A DNA stretch of 64,000 nucleotides from JAEUMG01 sp963805405 (GTDB taxonomy: Bacteria; Pseudomonadota; Alphaproteobacteria; Rhizobiales; Aestuariivirgaceae). The notes beneath the pieces were generated by a model that saw nothing but the letters and a program-made list of their open reading frames with translations, was not told where the DNA came from and searched no databases. The stretch lies in NCBI GenBank assembly GCA_963805405.1, contig CAWDUC010000020.1, positions 248,001 to 312,000 of the forward strand, given 5' to 3'. Of the stretch, positions 7,999 to 16,151 are shown piece after piece (within the stretch, counting starts at the first letter, position 1; each line of letters opens with the position of its first letter). The translations under genes were made by a program, and so were the position numbers.

Positions 7999-10275
7999 AT
8001 GCCACGATCATTGTTGATTTCTGGCAACAGTATTGCTGGAAATCAGGGCGCAATGCTTCAAGCAGTTTCGACAGGTCAGCCAGCACATCCGGTGCGCCGC
8101 ATCCACGCATGGAGCGGCGTATTCATCGTATGCCTGGCCATTGCTGTCGGCCTTGCAACCTATGCGATCCTGACAGGCCTGACTCCGGTCAAGCCCACGG
8201 CGGAAGTCATCCGGGCGCTCCTTACAGTCAACCTGGTACTGGTCGTCATCATGCTCGGCATGATCGTCTGGCAGCTCTGGGGCCTGGTGGTCGCCAAGCG
8301 CCGGAAGACTGCCGGCGCGGGGCTCCATATTCGCCTGGTTTCCCTATTCAGCCTGATTGCCGTGCTTCCGGCCCTGATCGTGGCGGCCTTCGCGGCGGTG
8401 ACTCTTAATCGCGGGCTCGATGCCTGGTTTTCCGAACGTACGCGTTCGATCGTCGATAGCGCCACCCAGGTCGCAGAAGCCTACATAAAGGACAATGCTG
8501 AGACCACGCGCGGTGACGTTGCGACGATCTCGTCCGACCTGATTTTGCAAAAGGAGATGTTCGACAACGACCGGCAAAACTTTGTCAAACGCGTCGCCCG
8601 GCATGCGGTGTTGCGCGGCCTGGTCGGCGTCTTCGTCTTCGACGTCAAGCTGAAGCGGGTGGATGCCAATGTCACGGCCAATAATCGTATTACTTTCATT
8701 CCGCCGACCCAGGAAATGATCGATCTTGCCGACAAGGGCGAATTGGTCGTCATTCCACCGCGCGAGGGCGGCAATGTGGTGCGGGCGCTGATCAAGCTGC
8801 AGAATTTCCCGTCGCACTATCTCTATGTTTATCGGACGCTCAATCCTTCAGTGCTTGAGCAGCTGGCGAAGACCCGCGCCGCGAAGGCCGAATACGACCA
8901 GCTCCTCGAACAACGCGTCGGCGTACAAGTCACCTTTGCGCTGATGTATGCCGGCGTCTCGCTGATCTTCCTGCTCGCCGCGGTCTGGCTTGGTTTGTGG
9001 TTCTCCGATCGCCTCGTCGCACCAATCGTGCGCCTGCTCGATGCCGCGCGGGAAGTGTCGCGGGGCAATCTCGACGCAAAGGTCGAGGTGGTAGAAGGTC
9101 CGGGCGATCTCACGACACTCGGCCAGACCTTCAACCGGATGACCGAGCAACTCAAGGAACAGCGTAACGAGCTTGTCAGCACAAACCAGCAGCTCGACGA
9201 GCGCCGGCGGTTTACCGAGGCGATGCTTTCCGGGGTTAGCGCCGGCGTGCTCGGTCTCGACCCAGAAGGCCGCATATCGATGGTCAATCGTTCGGCTACG
9301 ATGCTACTTTCAAAGGGCGCCGACGAATTGGTCGGGAAGACCCTTGCCGAGGCACTGCCGGAGTTCGTTGCGGTGCTTGAACAGGCGATCCCCAGAGCAT
9401 CGGGTTCCGCTGAAGGCCAGGTCAATGTCAGGGCCGCAAAGAAGGAGCGCAGCTTCATCGTCCGCGTGACGACGGAAAGTTCGGAGGATACCGAACACGG
9501 TCACGTCGTCACGTTCGACGACATTACCGAACTCGTCTCGGCGCAGCGTAACTCTGCCTGGGCTGATATTGCGCGGCGCATTGCGCACGAGATCAAGAAT
9601 CCGCTGACACCGATCCAACTCTCCGCCGAGCGCCTCAAGCGCAAATATGGCCGCGAGATCCAGACCGACAAGCAAGTCTTCGAGCAATGTACCGATACGA
9701 TCATCCGGCAGGTCGGCGATATCGGCCGTATGGTCGATGAATTCTCTTCCTTCGCGCGCATGCCCAGTGCGGTGCTGGAGCTTCAGGATCTCTCCAGTGT
9801 CGTCAAGGAGGCGACGGTCCTGCAACGCGTCAGTTCCGCCGATGTGACGATCGATGTCGTGACCGACGACAAGCCTTTGATCTTCCCGTTTGATCGGCGA
9901 CTTGTCACGCAGGCAGTCACGAATCTCGTGAAGAATGCGCGCGAGGCCATCGAGGGGCGCCAAGGCGTTCAGCAGGAACCGCCAGGGCGCGTTCTCGTTG
10001 AGGCATCAGTGGAGAGCGAGACGCCGTTCATACGCGTGACCGACAATGGCGTCGGATTGCCAAAGGAAAACCGGCACAGATTGACCGAGCCCTATATGAC
10101 AACGCGCGAAAAGGGCACCGGTCTCGGCCTGGCGATCGTCCAGCGCATCATGGAAGAACATCACGGCCGGCTCGTCCTCGAGGACTTGCCGGAGGATTTT
10201 GCTGGCGGACTTGGTGCTCGCATCACACTCTATTTCGAACCGATCCCTGCAACCCAGCTTGCTGAAACCGCCTGA
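7999..10275 (+). CDS. ntrY: Membrane sensor histidine kinase NtrY
   Basis: This membrane kinase of the NtrYX system is linked to nitrogen and redox regulation in alphaproteobacteria. It has 758 residues from the first ATG; an internal ATG at 8053 is an alternative start. Several N-terminal transmembrane helices (GVFIVCLAIAVGLATYAI, LLTVNLVLVVIMLGMIVW, VSLFSLIAVLPALIVAAFAAV) precede a periplasmic region and a further helix near 315-335. HAMP, PAS (MLSGVSAGVLGLDPEGRISMVN), HisKA (IARRIAHEIKNPLTPIQLSAERL) and HATPase (NLVKNAREA, TDNGVGLP, KGTGLGLAIVQRIM) domains follow. No frameshift is seen. It lies in the ntrBC-ntrYX string. Confidence 0.96.
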   Translation: MPRSLLISGNSIAGNQGAMLQAVSTGQPAHPVRRIHAWSGVFIVCLAIAVGLATYAILTGLTPVKPTAEVIRALLTVNLVLVVIMLGMIVWQLWGLVVAKRRKTAGAGLHIRLVSLFSLIAVLPALIVAAFAAVTLNRGLDAWFSERTRSIVDSATQVAEAYIKDNAETTRGDVATISSDLILQKEMFDNDRQNFVKRVARHAVLRGLVGVFVFDVKLKRVDANVTANNRITFIPPTQEMIDLADKGELVVIPPREGGNVVRALIKLQNFPSHYLYVYRTLNPSVLEQLAKTRAAKAEYDQLLEQRVGVQVTFALMYAGVSLIFLLAAVWLGLWFSDRLVAPIVRLLDAAREVSRGNLDAKVEVVEGPGDLTTLGQTFNRMTEQLKEQRNELVSTNQQLDERRRFTEAMLSGVSAGVLGLDPEGRISMVNRSATMLLSKGADELVGKTLAEALPEFVAVLEQAIPRASGSAEGQVNVRAAKKERSFIVRVTTESSEDTEHGHVVTFDDITELVSAQRNSAWADIARRIAHEIKNPLTPIQLSAERLKRKYGREIQTDKQVFEQCTDTIIRQVGDIGRMVDEFSSFARMPSAVLELQDLSSVVKEATVLQRVSSADVTIDVVTDDKPLIFPFDRRLVTQAVTNLVKNAREAIEGRQGVQQEPPGRVLVEASVESETPFIRVTDNGVGLPKENRHRLTEPYMTTREKGTGLGLAIVQRIMEEHHGRLVLEDLPEDFAGGLGARITLYFEPIPATQLAETA

Positions 10276-10289
10276 GGCCGGAGCGATAC

Positions 10290-11690
10290 ATGTCAGCAGA
10301 CATTCTAGTCGTCGATGATGAGGCAGACATCCGGGAACTGATTGCCGGCATCCTGCAAGACGAAGGCTATGAGACGCGGCTCGCGCATAATTCCGATGCG
10401 GCGCTGATGTCGATCGCCGACCGGCGTCCGTCACTGGTCGTGCTCGACATCTGGCTGCAAGGCTCGAAGCTTGACGGGCTCGATCTCCTCAACGCCATTA
10501 AGGAGAAGCATCCCGAGTTGCCGGTGGTGATCATCTCGGGCCACGGCAATATCGAGACCGCCGTTTCGGCGATCCGGCGTGGCGCGTATGACTATATCGA
10601 GAAGCCGTTCAAGGCCGACCGGCTGCTTCTCGTCATCGGACGAGCATTGGAGACTTCACGTCTCAAGCGCGAGAATGAAGATCTCAAGGGGCGCGCGGGG
10701 ACCGATGCCGAGCTTCTGGGCGGTTCTGCTGCGATGCGGCAATTGCGCCAGACGCTCAAGAAAGTGGCGCCGGCCAATAGCCGTGTCCTCATCTCCGGGC
10801 CGATGGGCTCGGGCAAGGAAATCGCTGCGCGCACGCTCCATACGCTATCTCTGAGGGTAGAAGGGCCGTTCGTGATCCTTCCCGCGGCCACGCTCGAGCC
10901 GGAACGCATGGAAGAGGAACTGTTCGGGACGGAGGATACCGGCGGCGGCATGCTGCGGGTGGGTGCCCTCGAAGAGGCGCATGGCGGAACGCTCTATATC
11001 GATGAGATCGCCGACATGCCTCTCGAAACGCAAGGCAAAGTGCTGCGCGTTCTTGTCGATCAGACATTTCAGCGCGTCGGGGGTGCAAAAAAGGTCAAGG
11101 TGGATGTGAGGATCGTTTCCTCCACCAGTCGCGATCTGGTGCACGCTAATCACGGCAGGGAAATTCCGAGAGGACTTGTTCCATCGCCTGAGCGTAGTTC
11201 CGATCCGCGTCCCGGCTCTCTCGGAACGTCGCGAAGATATTCCGGAACTGATCGAACATTTCGGGCGCGCATTCTCCATGGCATCCGGGCAACCGTCGAG
11301 AAAGCTCGCCGAAGACGCAACTGCGGTACTTCAAACGCACGAGTGGCCTGGAAACGTCCGCCAGCTTCGCAATAATGTTGAACGGATCATGATCCTCGCC
11401 GGCGGTGAGCCGTCCAGCCCGATCACCGCTTCAATGCTACCGCATGATGTTGGCACCTCGGGAGCCGGTACTGGCAGCGGTTTCGGCGGCGAGCATCTCC
11501 TGGCGATGCCTCTTCGGGAGGCGCGGGAGGCTTTTGAGCGCGATTATCTTGCTGCGCAGCTTTCACGTTTGGCGGTAACATCTCACGCACTGCCAATTTT
11601 GTCGGCATGGAGCGGTCGGCTCTCCACCGCAAGATAAAGTTGCTCGGTCTCACATCGCGTGGCGATGCCGACGAGGCGGCTGCTGCCTAA
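10290..11690 (+). CDS. ntrX: Response regulator NtrX, two frameshifts
   Basis: This is the partner of NtrY. The receiver domain has phosphoacceptor D53 (VVLDIWLQG) and the switch lysine in YIEKPFKADR. The AAA+ domain has a Walker A variant (GPMGSGKE) and TLYIDEIADMP. The GAFTGA sigma-54 contact loop is not present: the stretch after EELFG reads TEDTGGGMLRVGALEEAHGG, as far as I know typical of alphaproteobacterial NtrX. Two single-base shifts break the frame: near 11140-11160 (the sequence resumes as REDLFHRLSVVPIRVP) and near 11566 (a T missing before TTTGGCGG; the sequence resumes as NISRTANFVGMERSALHRKI). Repaired, the protein is about 467 residues, ending at the TAA at 11688-11690. Confidence 0.93.
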
Positions 11691-11698
11691 TAGCAAAG

Positions 11699-11732
11699 GC
11701 CCCGCCGCATTGCTGCGACGGGGCGAAAAAAG
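11699..11732 (+). terminator. Intrinsic terminator after ntrX
   Basis: A hairpin built from GCCCCGCCGCA and TGCGACGGGGC with a short TTGC-type loop is followed by GAAAAAA. It lies 9 bases after the ntrX stop and 22 bases before the convergent peroxiredoxin stop. The A-rich side on the plus strand gives a U-run for transcripts coming from the minus strand, so it may serve the peroxiredoxin gene at least as much as ntrX. Confidence 0.7.
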
Positions 11733-11753
11733 TCGTAACCTGTCGTAATGCGG

Positions 11754-12413
11754 CTATTTCGGCTGCGGTACGAGGCGCAGATAGGGCTTCAAGGTCTTCC
11801 ATCCGCCCGGGAACTTCTCCTTGGCCGCTTCGTCCGAAACCGATGCCAGAATGATGACGTCATCGCCCTGCTTCCAGTTTGCCGGGGTTGCGACTGACTT
11901 CGTCGCGGTGAGCTGGAGCGAGTCGATCACGCGCAACACTTCGTCGAAGTTCCTGCCGGTGCTCATCGGATAGGTAATGATGAGCTTGATCTTTTTGTCT
12001 GGGCCGATGACATAAACATTGCGAACCGTTGCATTGTCGGCGGCGGTGCGTCCTTTGGCACCACCGGTCGCATTGGGGTGGATCATGCCGTAGAGCTTGG
12101 CTACTTCCAATTCGCTGTCGCCGATCATCGGGTAAGTTACGTCGGCGCCGGTTACTTCCTTGATATCATTCTTCCAGCGCTTGTGATCTTCGACGGAGTC
12201 GACAGAAATTCCGAGAAGCTTCGTATTGCGCTTGTCGAACTCGTGCTTGATCTTCGCCATATAGCCGAGTTCGGTGGTGCAGACCGGCGTAAAGTCCTTG
12301 GGATGCGAGAAAAAAACGACCCAGGAATTGCCAATATAGTCATGAAGCTTAATGCGACCCTCAGTCGTATCGGCTTCGAAATCGGGAGCGATGTCGCCTA
12401 GCTGAAGTGCCAT
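11754..12413 (-). CDS. 1-Cys peroxiredoxin (Prx6 family)
   Basis: This thiol peroxidase reduces hydrogen peroxide and organic peroxides. The 219-residue length and domain layout match the Prx6 group: an AhpC/TSA fold with peroxidatic C45 in DFTPVCTTE and a long C-terminal domain (STGRNFDEVLRVIDSLQ, TPANWKQGDDVIIL). No resolving cysteine is seen in the rest of the chain, consistent with 1-Cys chemistry. It is transcribed toward the terminator at 11.7 kb and lies 66 bases downstream of the choline sulfatase gene on the same strand. Confidence 0.93.
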   Translation of the reverse strand: MALQLGDIAPDFEADTTEGRIKLHDYIGNSWVVFFSHPKDFTPVCTTELGYMAKIKHEFDKRNTKLLGISVDSVEDHKRWKNDIKEVTGADVTYPMIGDSELEVAKLYGMIHPNATGGAKGRTAADNATVRNVYVIGPDKKIKLIITYPMSTGRNFDEVLRVIDSLQLTATKSVATPANWKQGDDVIILASVSDEAAKEKFPGGWKTLKPYLRLVPQPK

Positions 12414-12479
12414 TTGGACCTCCGTTGAAATTGGGTTTCGATATAGGACACCCAGCGTTCGGAATAAAGAACAAACTGG

Positions 12480-14027
12480 TTAGGATTTAGAGCGCTTAAT
12501 TGCCTCAGGTGCAGGGGGAAAACGGCTCTGAACGTCACGGTCGGTAACCGACATGTGGTTGCGCGTGTACTGCTCGGACGCGTCGCGCAAGGGTTGGAAG
12601 TCCCAGGGGAATCGCGCGCCATGCTTGAGTGCTTCGAACATCATGAGTTGAGCCTGCTGACTTTCCATGACCTCGCGATGGATGCGCGGCACATCGAACT
12701 TCGCCAGAATTTCACTCCTGAATGATGCCGCAAGCTCGTGTTGCTCGGAAGCTAGATTGCGCCATTCCTGCGGATCGTCCTTGAGATTGAAAAGCTGATC
12801 CGGATCGGTCGGGGAATAGATGAACTTCCATGGTCCGCGCCGGATCATATAGATAGGCGCGATTGCTCCCTCTGCCAGATATTCGCCCCAGGCAGTCGCA
12901 TCAGGATCTTCGGGCGCACCTTCAAGCAGCGGGAGTAGTGACCGGCCGTCGACAGGACGCGCAAGATCGGCCTTGCCGCCATTGCCGATATCAGCAAAGG
13001 TCGGCAGCAGATCGACCAACGAAACGGGCTCCTCGATGCGCCGCGCGGCGAAGCGTTTGGGCGACCAGACGATGAGTGGAACATGAGCTGAGTACTCGAG
13101 AAACGACATCTTGTACCAAAGCCCGCGTTCGCCAAGGAAATCGCCGTGATCCGAGGTGATCACGATAACTGTGTCGTCAAGCCGGCCGGTCTTCTCGAGT
13201 GCATCGACCAACTGGCCGATCAGGCCATCAACGTAAGTGATATTGGCGTAATAGCCGTGCCGCGATGAGCGGATATCGGCATCGGTAATGTCGTACTCCT
13301 CCATCGCCGACATCCGGTAAAGGCGCTGGCTGTGGGGGTCCATCTTCTCGAATGGGATGGCCGGAGTAACCGGGAGATCAATCTTCTCGTCTTTGTATTG
13401 CGACCAGTACTTCGCGCGAGCAGCATAAGGGTCGTGCGGATGGGTGAACGATGCCATCAGACAGAACGGCGTGCCAGCTTCGTATCGCGCAAAATCGTAG
13501 ATGCGGCGAATGGCCAGAAAGGCGACCTCATCGTCGAATTCAAGCTGGTTGGTCATCTCCGCGATGCCAGCCTGCTTGGTCGACGTCATATTATGATACC
13601 ACCAATCGATGCGTTCATCCTTGAGCCGCCAATCGGGCGTCCATCCGAAGTCGGCCGGGTAAATGTCGGTGGTGAGTCGCTCCTCAAGACCGTGCAACTG
13701 GTCGGGGCCGACGAAGTGCATTTTTCCGGAAAGGCATGTGCGGTAGCCACGCAGGCGCAAATAATGCGCCCAGGTCGGGATAGCCGACGGAAACTCGGCG
13801 GCATTGTCGTAGACTCCGGTGCGCGAGGACAGGAGCCCATTCATGATCGTTGCGCGGGCGGGTGCACAGAGCGGACTGTTGCTGTATGCGTTTTCGAAGA
13901 CCACACCTTCGGCGGCAAGCCTTGATATGTTGGGCGTCTGGACGATCTTGTGCCCATAGACCGGAAGGAAAGCTGCTGCCAGCTGATCGGCCATAATGAA
14001 GAGGATATTGGGTTGCTTTTGAGCCAT
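12480..14027 (-). CDS. betC: Choline sulfatase
   Basis: The enzyme hydrolyses choline-O-sulfate to choline and sulfate, feeding glycine betaine synthesis and sulfur supply. It has 515 residues. The sulfatase signature has C54 (CAPAR) as the residue converted to formylglycine. Metal ligands appear in NILFIMADQ and in TSDHGDFLGERG. The C-terminal region (KHGARFPWDFQPL, then an NHM segment) is typical of BetC and separates it from arylsulfatases. The rest of the bet operon (betABI) is not beside it. The first codons are MAQKQPN; a short gap of 34 bp separates it from the divergent yidD. Confidence 0.9.
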   Translation of the reverse strand: MAQKQPNILFIMADQLAAAFLPVYGHKIVQTPNISRLAAEGVVFENAYSNSPLCAPARATIMNGLLSSRTGVYDNAAEFPSAIPTWAHYLRLRGYRTCLSGKMHFVGPDQLHGLEERLTTDIYPADFGWTPDWRLKDERIDWWYHNMTSTKQAGIAEMTNQLEFDDEVAFLAIRRIYDFARYEAGTPFCLMASFTHPHDPYAARAKYWSQYKDEKIDLPVTPAIPFEKMDPHSQRLYRMSAMEEYDITDADIRSSRHGYYANITYVDGLIGQLVDALEKTGRLDDTVIVITSDHGDFLGERGLWYKMSFLEYSAHVPLIVWSPKRFAARRIEEPVSLVDLLPTFADIGNGGKADLARPVDGRSLLPLLEGAPEDPDATAWGEYLAEGAIAPIYMIRRGPWKFIYSPTDPDQLFNLKDDPQEWRNLASEQHELAASFRSEILAKFDVPRIHREVMESQQAQLMMFEALKHGARFPWDFQPLRDASEQYTRNHMSVTDRDVQSRFPPAPEAIKRSKS

Positions 14028-14061
14028 GCGGCAAGTCTAGCGGACACCGACGGGAGCCAGC

Positions 14062-14397
14062 ATGTGTGAACGTCATACGGCGGCGGAAAAGCGACCAGGC
14101 CAAAGCGCTGCCGCGCATATCCTGGTCGGCGTGATTACCTTCTATCGCTACACGTTATCGGCATTTTTGGGCCGGCATTGCCGGTTCCTTCCAACCTGTT
14201 CGGAATATGCGAGCGATGCGATCAGGCAGCATGGCGCCTGGCGCGGCAGCATATTGGCGGTGGGCCGAATTCTGCGTTGCAATCCCTGGGGAGGGGAGGG
14301 GTTCGACCCAGTGCCGCAGACGACTGAAGGCGCATGGTGGCAGGTGGGGAAGATCGCCGCATCGTGCGCAGCACGAGAAATAGAAAGAGCGCCGTGA
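14062..14397 (+). CDS. yidD: Membrane protein insertion efficiency factor YidD
   Basis: This small membrane-associated protein assists YidC-dependent insertion of inner-membrane proteins. It has 111 residues. The family core is clear: the ITFYRYTLSAFLG amphipathic segment, CRFLPTCSEYA with its cysteines, then GSILAVGRILRCNPWG and GFDPVP. A tail of about 25 residues follows the core. It usually sits beside rpmH/rnpA/yidC but in many alphaproteobacteria, as here, it is isolated. It is flanked by choline sulfatase (divergent) and an outer-membrane protein (convergent). Confidence 0.93.
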   Translation: MCERHTAAEKRPGQSAAAHILVGVITFYRYTLSAFLGRHCRFLPTCSEYASDAIRQHGAWRGSILAVGRILRCNPWGGEGFDPVPQTTEGAWWQVGKIAASCAAREIERAP

Positions 14398-14442
14398 CCC
14401 TTTGGCCGCGGCGCTCAAGTCAGCGTCGTATGTTTTCTGTTT

Positions 14443-15129
14443 TTACCAGAGCAGACCGTTGAAGTTGTAGACGAGCGCTGCCCTGACGATGTGGACATTG
14501 TCGAGCGTCAGGTCGAGCGTGCCGCCCGAGCCTAGTCCGTCGGAGAGCGCGTACTTCTCGGTTCCGAAGTCGCCATAGAGATATTCCAGCCTCCCGCTCA
14601 GGCCGGTATCCCACAACATGGTCTCGACGCCGCCACCAACGACCCATCCGCTGTAGGTGTTGCTGTCAGAATCGTGGATCGAATAAGGACCCACGAGCGC
14701 GTCGAGTTTCGCATCCAACCAGCCGTAACCGCCGGTGGCATAAATCAGGGTATTGGTGTCTCCGGGCGAGAAGCCGATGCGGCCACGGAGTGTGCCAAGG
14801 CCATCGAAGCTGAGTTCGGTCGCTTCGGCCGGATCGCGATTTTGCGCAGTCTGCCCACCCCAGCCGTAATCACCTTCGACGCCAACGACGATACCGTCAA
14901 AATCATAGTTGAAGCCGCCGAGAATGCCGGCGTAGCCGCCGGTCCCGCTCATCTCCGGGTCATAGCCGTAATCGTAATGGCCCTCGACAAAAGTGCCGCC
15001 GCCGAACGCGCCGATATAGGGACCGGTCCAGGTTGAGGCAGGCGGCAGAACGTCGGCCGCATTGACTAGGGTTGAAGCCGCAACAAGTGCTGCGAGGCTG
15101 AGTGAAAAACTAAGTGCCGTCTTTTTCAT
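14443..15129 (-). CDS. Omp25/Omp31-like outer-membrane beta-barrel protein
   Basis: The protein has 228 residues from the ATG at 15129-15127. The signal peptide (KKTALSFSLSLAALVAASTLVNA) is followed by ADVLPP and the family opening W-T-G-P-Y-I-G-A-F-G-G. Alternating strands and a C-terminal aromatic residue (NFNGLLW) fit an eight-stranded barrel. The relatives are abundant surface proteins of Hyphomicrobiales (Omp25/Omp31/RopB group). Upstream in-frame codons do not look like a signal peptide and were dropped. A second barrel gene lies 127 bp upstream on the same strand. Confidence 0.85.
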   Translation of the reverse strand: MKKTALSFSLSLAALVAASTLVNAADVLPPASTWTGPYIGAFGGGTFVEGHYDYGYDPEMSGTGGYAGILGGFNYDFDGIVVGVEGDYGWGGQTAQNRDPAEATELSFDGLGTLRGRIGFSPGDTNTLIYATGGYGWLDAKLDALVGPYSIHDSDSNTYSGWVVGGGVETMLWDTGLSGRLEYLYGDFGTEKYALSDGLGSGGTLDLTLDNVHIVRAALVYNFNGLLW

Positions 15130-15256
15130 GTTTCCGACCCGAGAGGTGTTGCGTTGAAATCGGGTCGACAATCGGAAATTAAGGTTAACGAATCCTTATT
15201 GTGCGCCAAAAATGAAATCGCGCGGAGGTTGTGTCGTTAACTACCTAAAGGCTTGA

Positions 15257-15961
15257 TTAGAAGCGGAAATCCACGCCCATCCGGATCGATTGAAAGCTGG
15301 GTGAGGTCTTGAAGTAGCTGTCATCGGAGAGGCTGCTGCCAATCTCCTTCTTGCCCAGGTCGGTGTAGAGATATTCGAGCCTCGCGCTCGAATTAGCGGA
15401 AAAGCCCCATTCGACGCCGGCGCCTGCTGTCCAGCCGGTCGCAGTATAGTTATCACTGAGGTTGATGCTTGAGGAAGGATCGTCGACCGTGTGGACTTTG
15501 TAATCGACGCCCGCGACGGCGAGGCCAGCGGTACCAAAAATCAATAGATTATCCATGGCATAGCCTGATCGGACACGAACGCTGCCGAACCAGTCGACTG
15601 CACCTTTGGAACTTACTTCGACGCCACTGGCGCTCTGCTTGTCGGAATCTACGATGTCGGCAAGCTGCAAGCCGGCTTCGGCGCCTAGCACCCAGTTGCC
15701 GGTCTGCCAGTTTGCGCCGACCTGGGCGCCGCCAAATAACCCATTGAGATCAAGGTGTCCGGCATTTTCCTGGAAGTCGGGCTTGATCCGAATCGTCTCG
15801 TCACCGGCGAAGGCGTCGCCGCCATTCAGCCCGACGTAAAAGCCGCTCCAGTCATAGACAAGCGGTGGCTCTGCAACGATGTTCGCGACATCAGCTGCCT
15901 GAGCTAACTGCAAGCCACACAGAAAGAGCGTGCCCCCCAGGCATACCCTCAGAGATGACAT
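15257..15961 (-). CDS. Omp25/Omp31-like outer-membrane beta-barrel protein
   Basis: The protein has about 234 residues from the ATG at 15961-15959. The signal peptide (RVCLGGTLFLCGLQLAQA) ends in AADVAN, and the mature part begins with YDWSGFYVGLNGG, a common opening of this family. The chain ends in a strand with terminal phenylalanine (RMGVDFRF), the signal for outer-membrane assembly. The middle holds the repeated W-x-G-S-V-R-V-R-S-G-Y barrel pattern. It is a distant paralogue of the downstream gene at 14443; each probably has its own promoter because 127 bp separate them. Confidence 0.85.
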   Translation of the reverse strand: MSSLRVCLGGTLFLCGLQLAQAADVANIVAEPPLVYDWSGFYVGLNGGDAFAGDETIRIKPDFQENAGHLDLNGLFGGAQVGANWQTGNWVLGAEAGLQLADIVDSDKQSASGVEVSSKGAVDWFGSVRVRSGYAMDNLLIFGTAGLAVAGVDYKVHTVDDPSSSINLSDNYTATGWTAGAGVEWGFSANSSARLEYLYTDLGKKEIGSSLSDDSYFKTSPSFQSIRMGVDFRF

Positions 15962-16151
15962 CCCGCACCCTGAACGCCAAACCACCACCGCCCAAATGGT
16001 ATAGTAGGAAGATTAATGGAGGCCGCAAGCGCGTATTGACCGGGAAAACGCCCGATGCGATAAGGCCGCCGTCCTTATCCTGATCAAGGGCAATGTTTTC
16101 AATAGCTTAGCTTACCTGCGCGGTCTGCAGGAGTGAGCCGGAGGTAACGAT

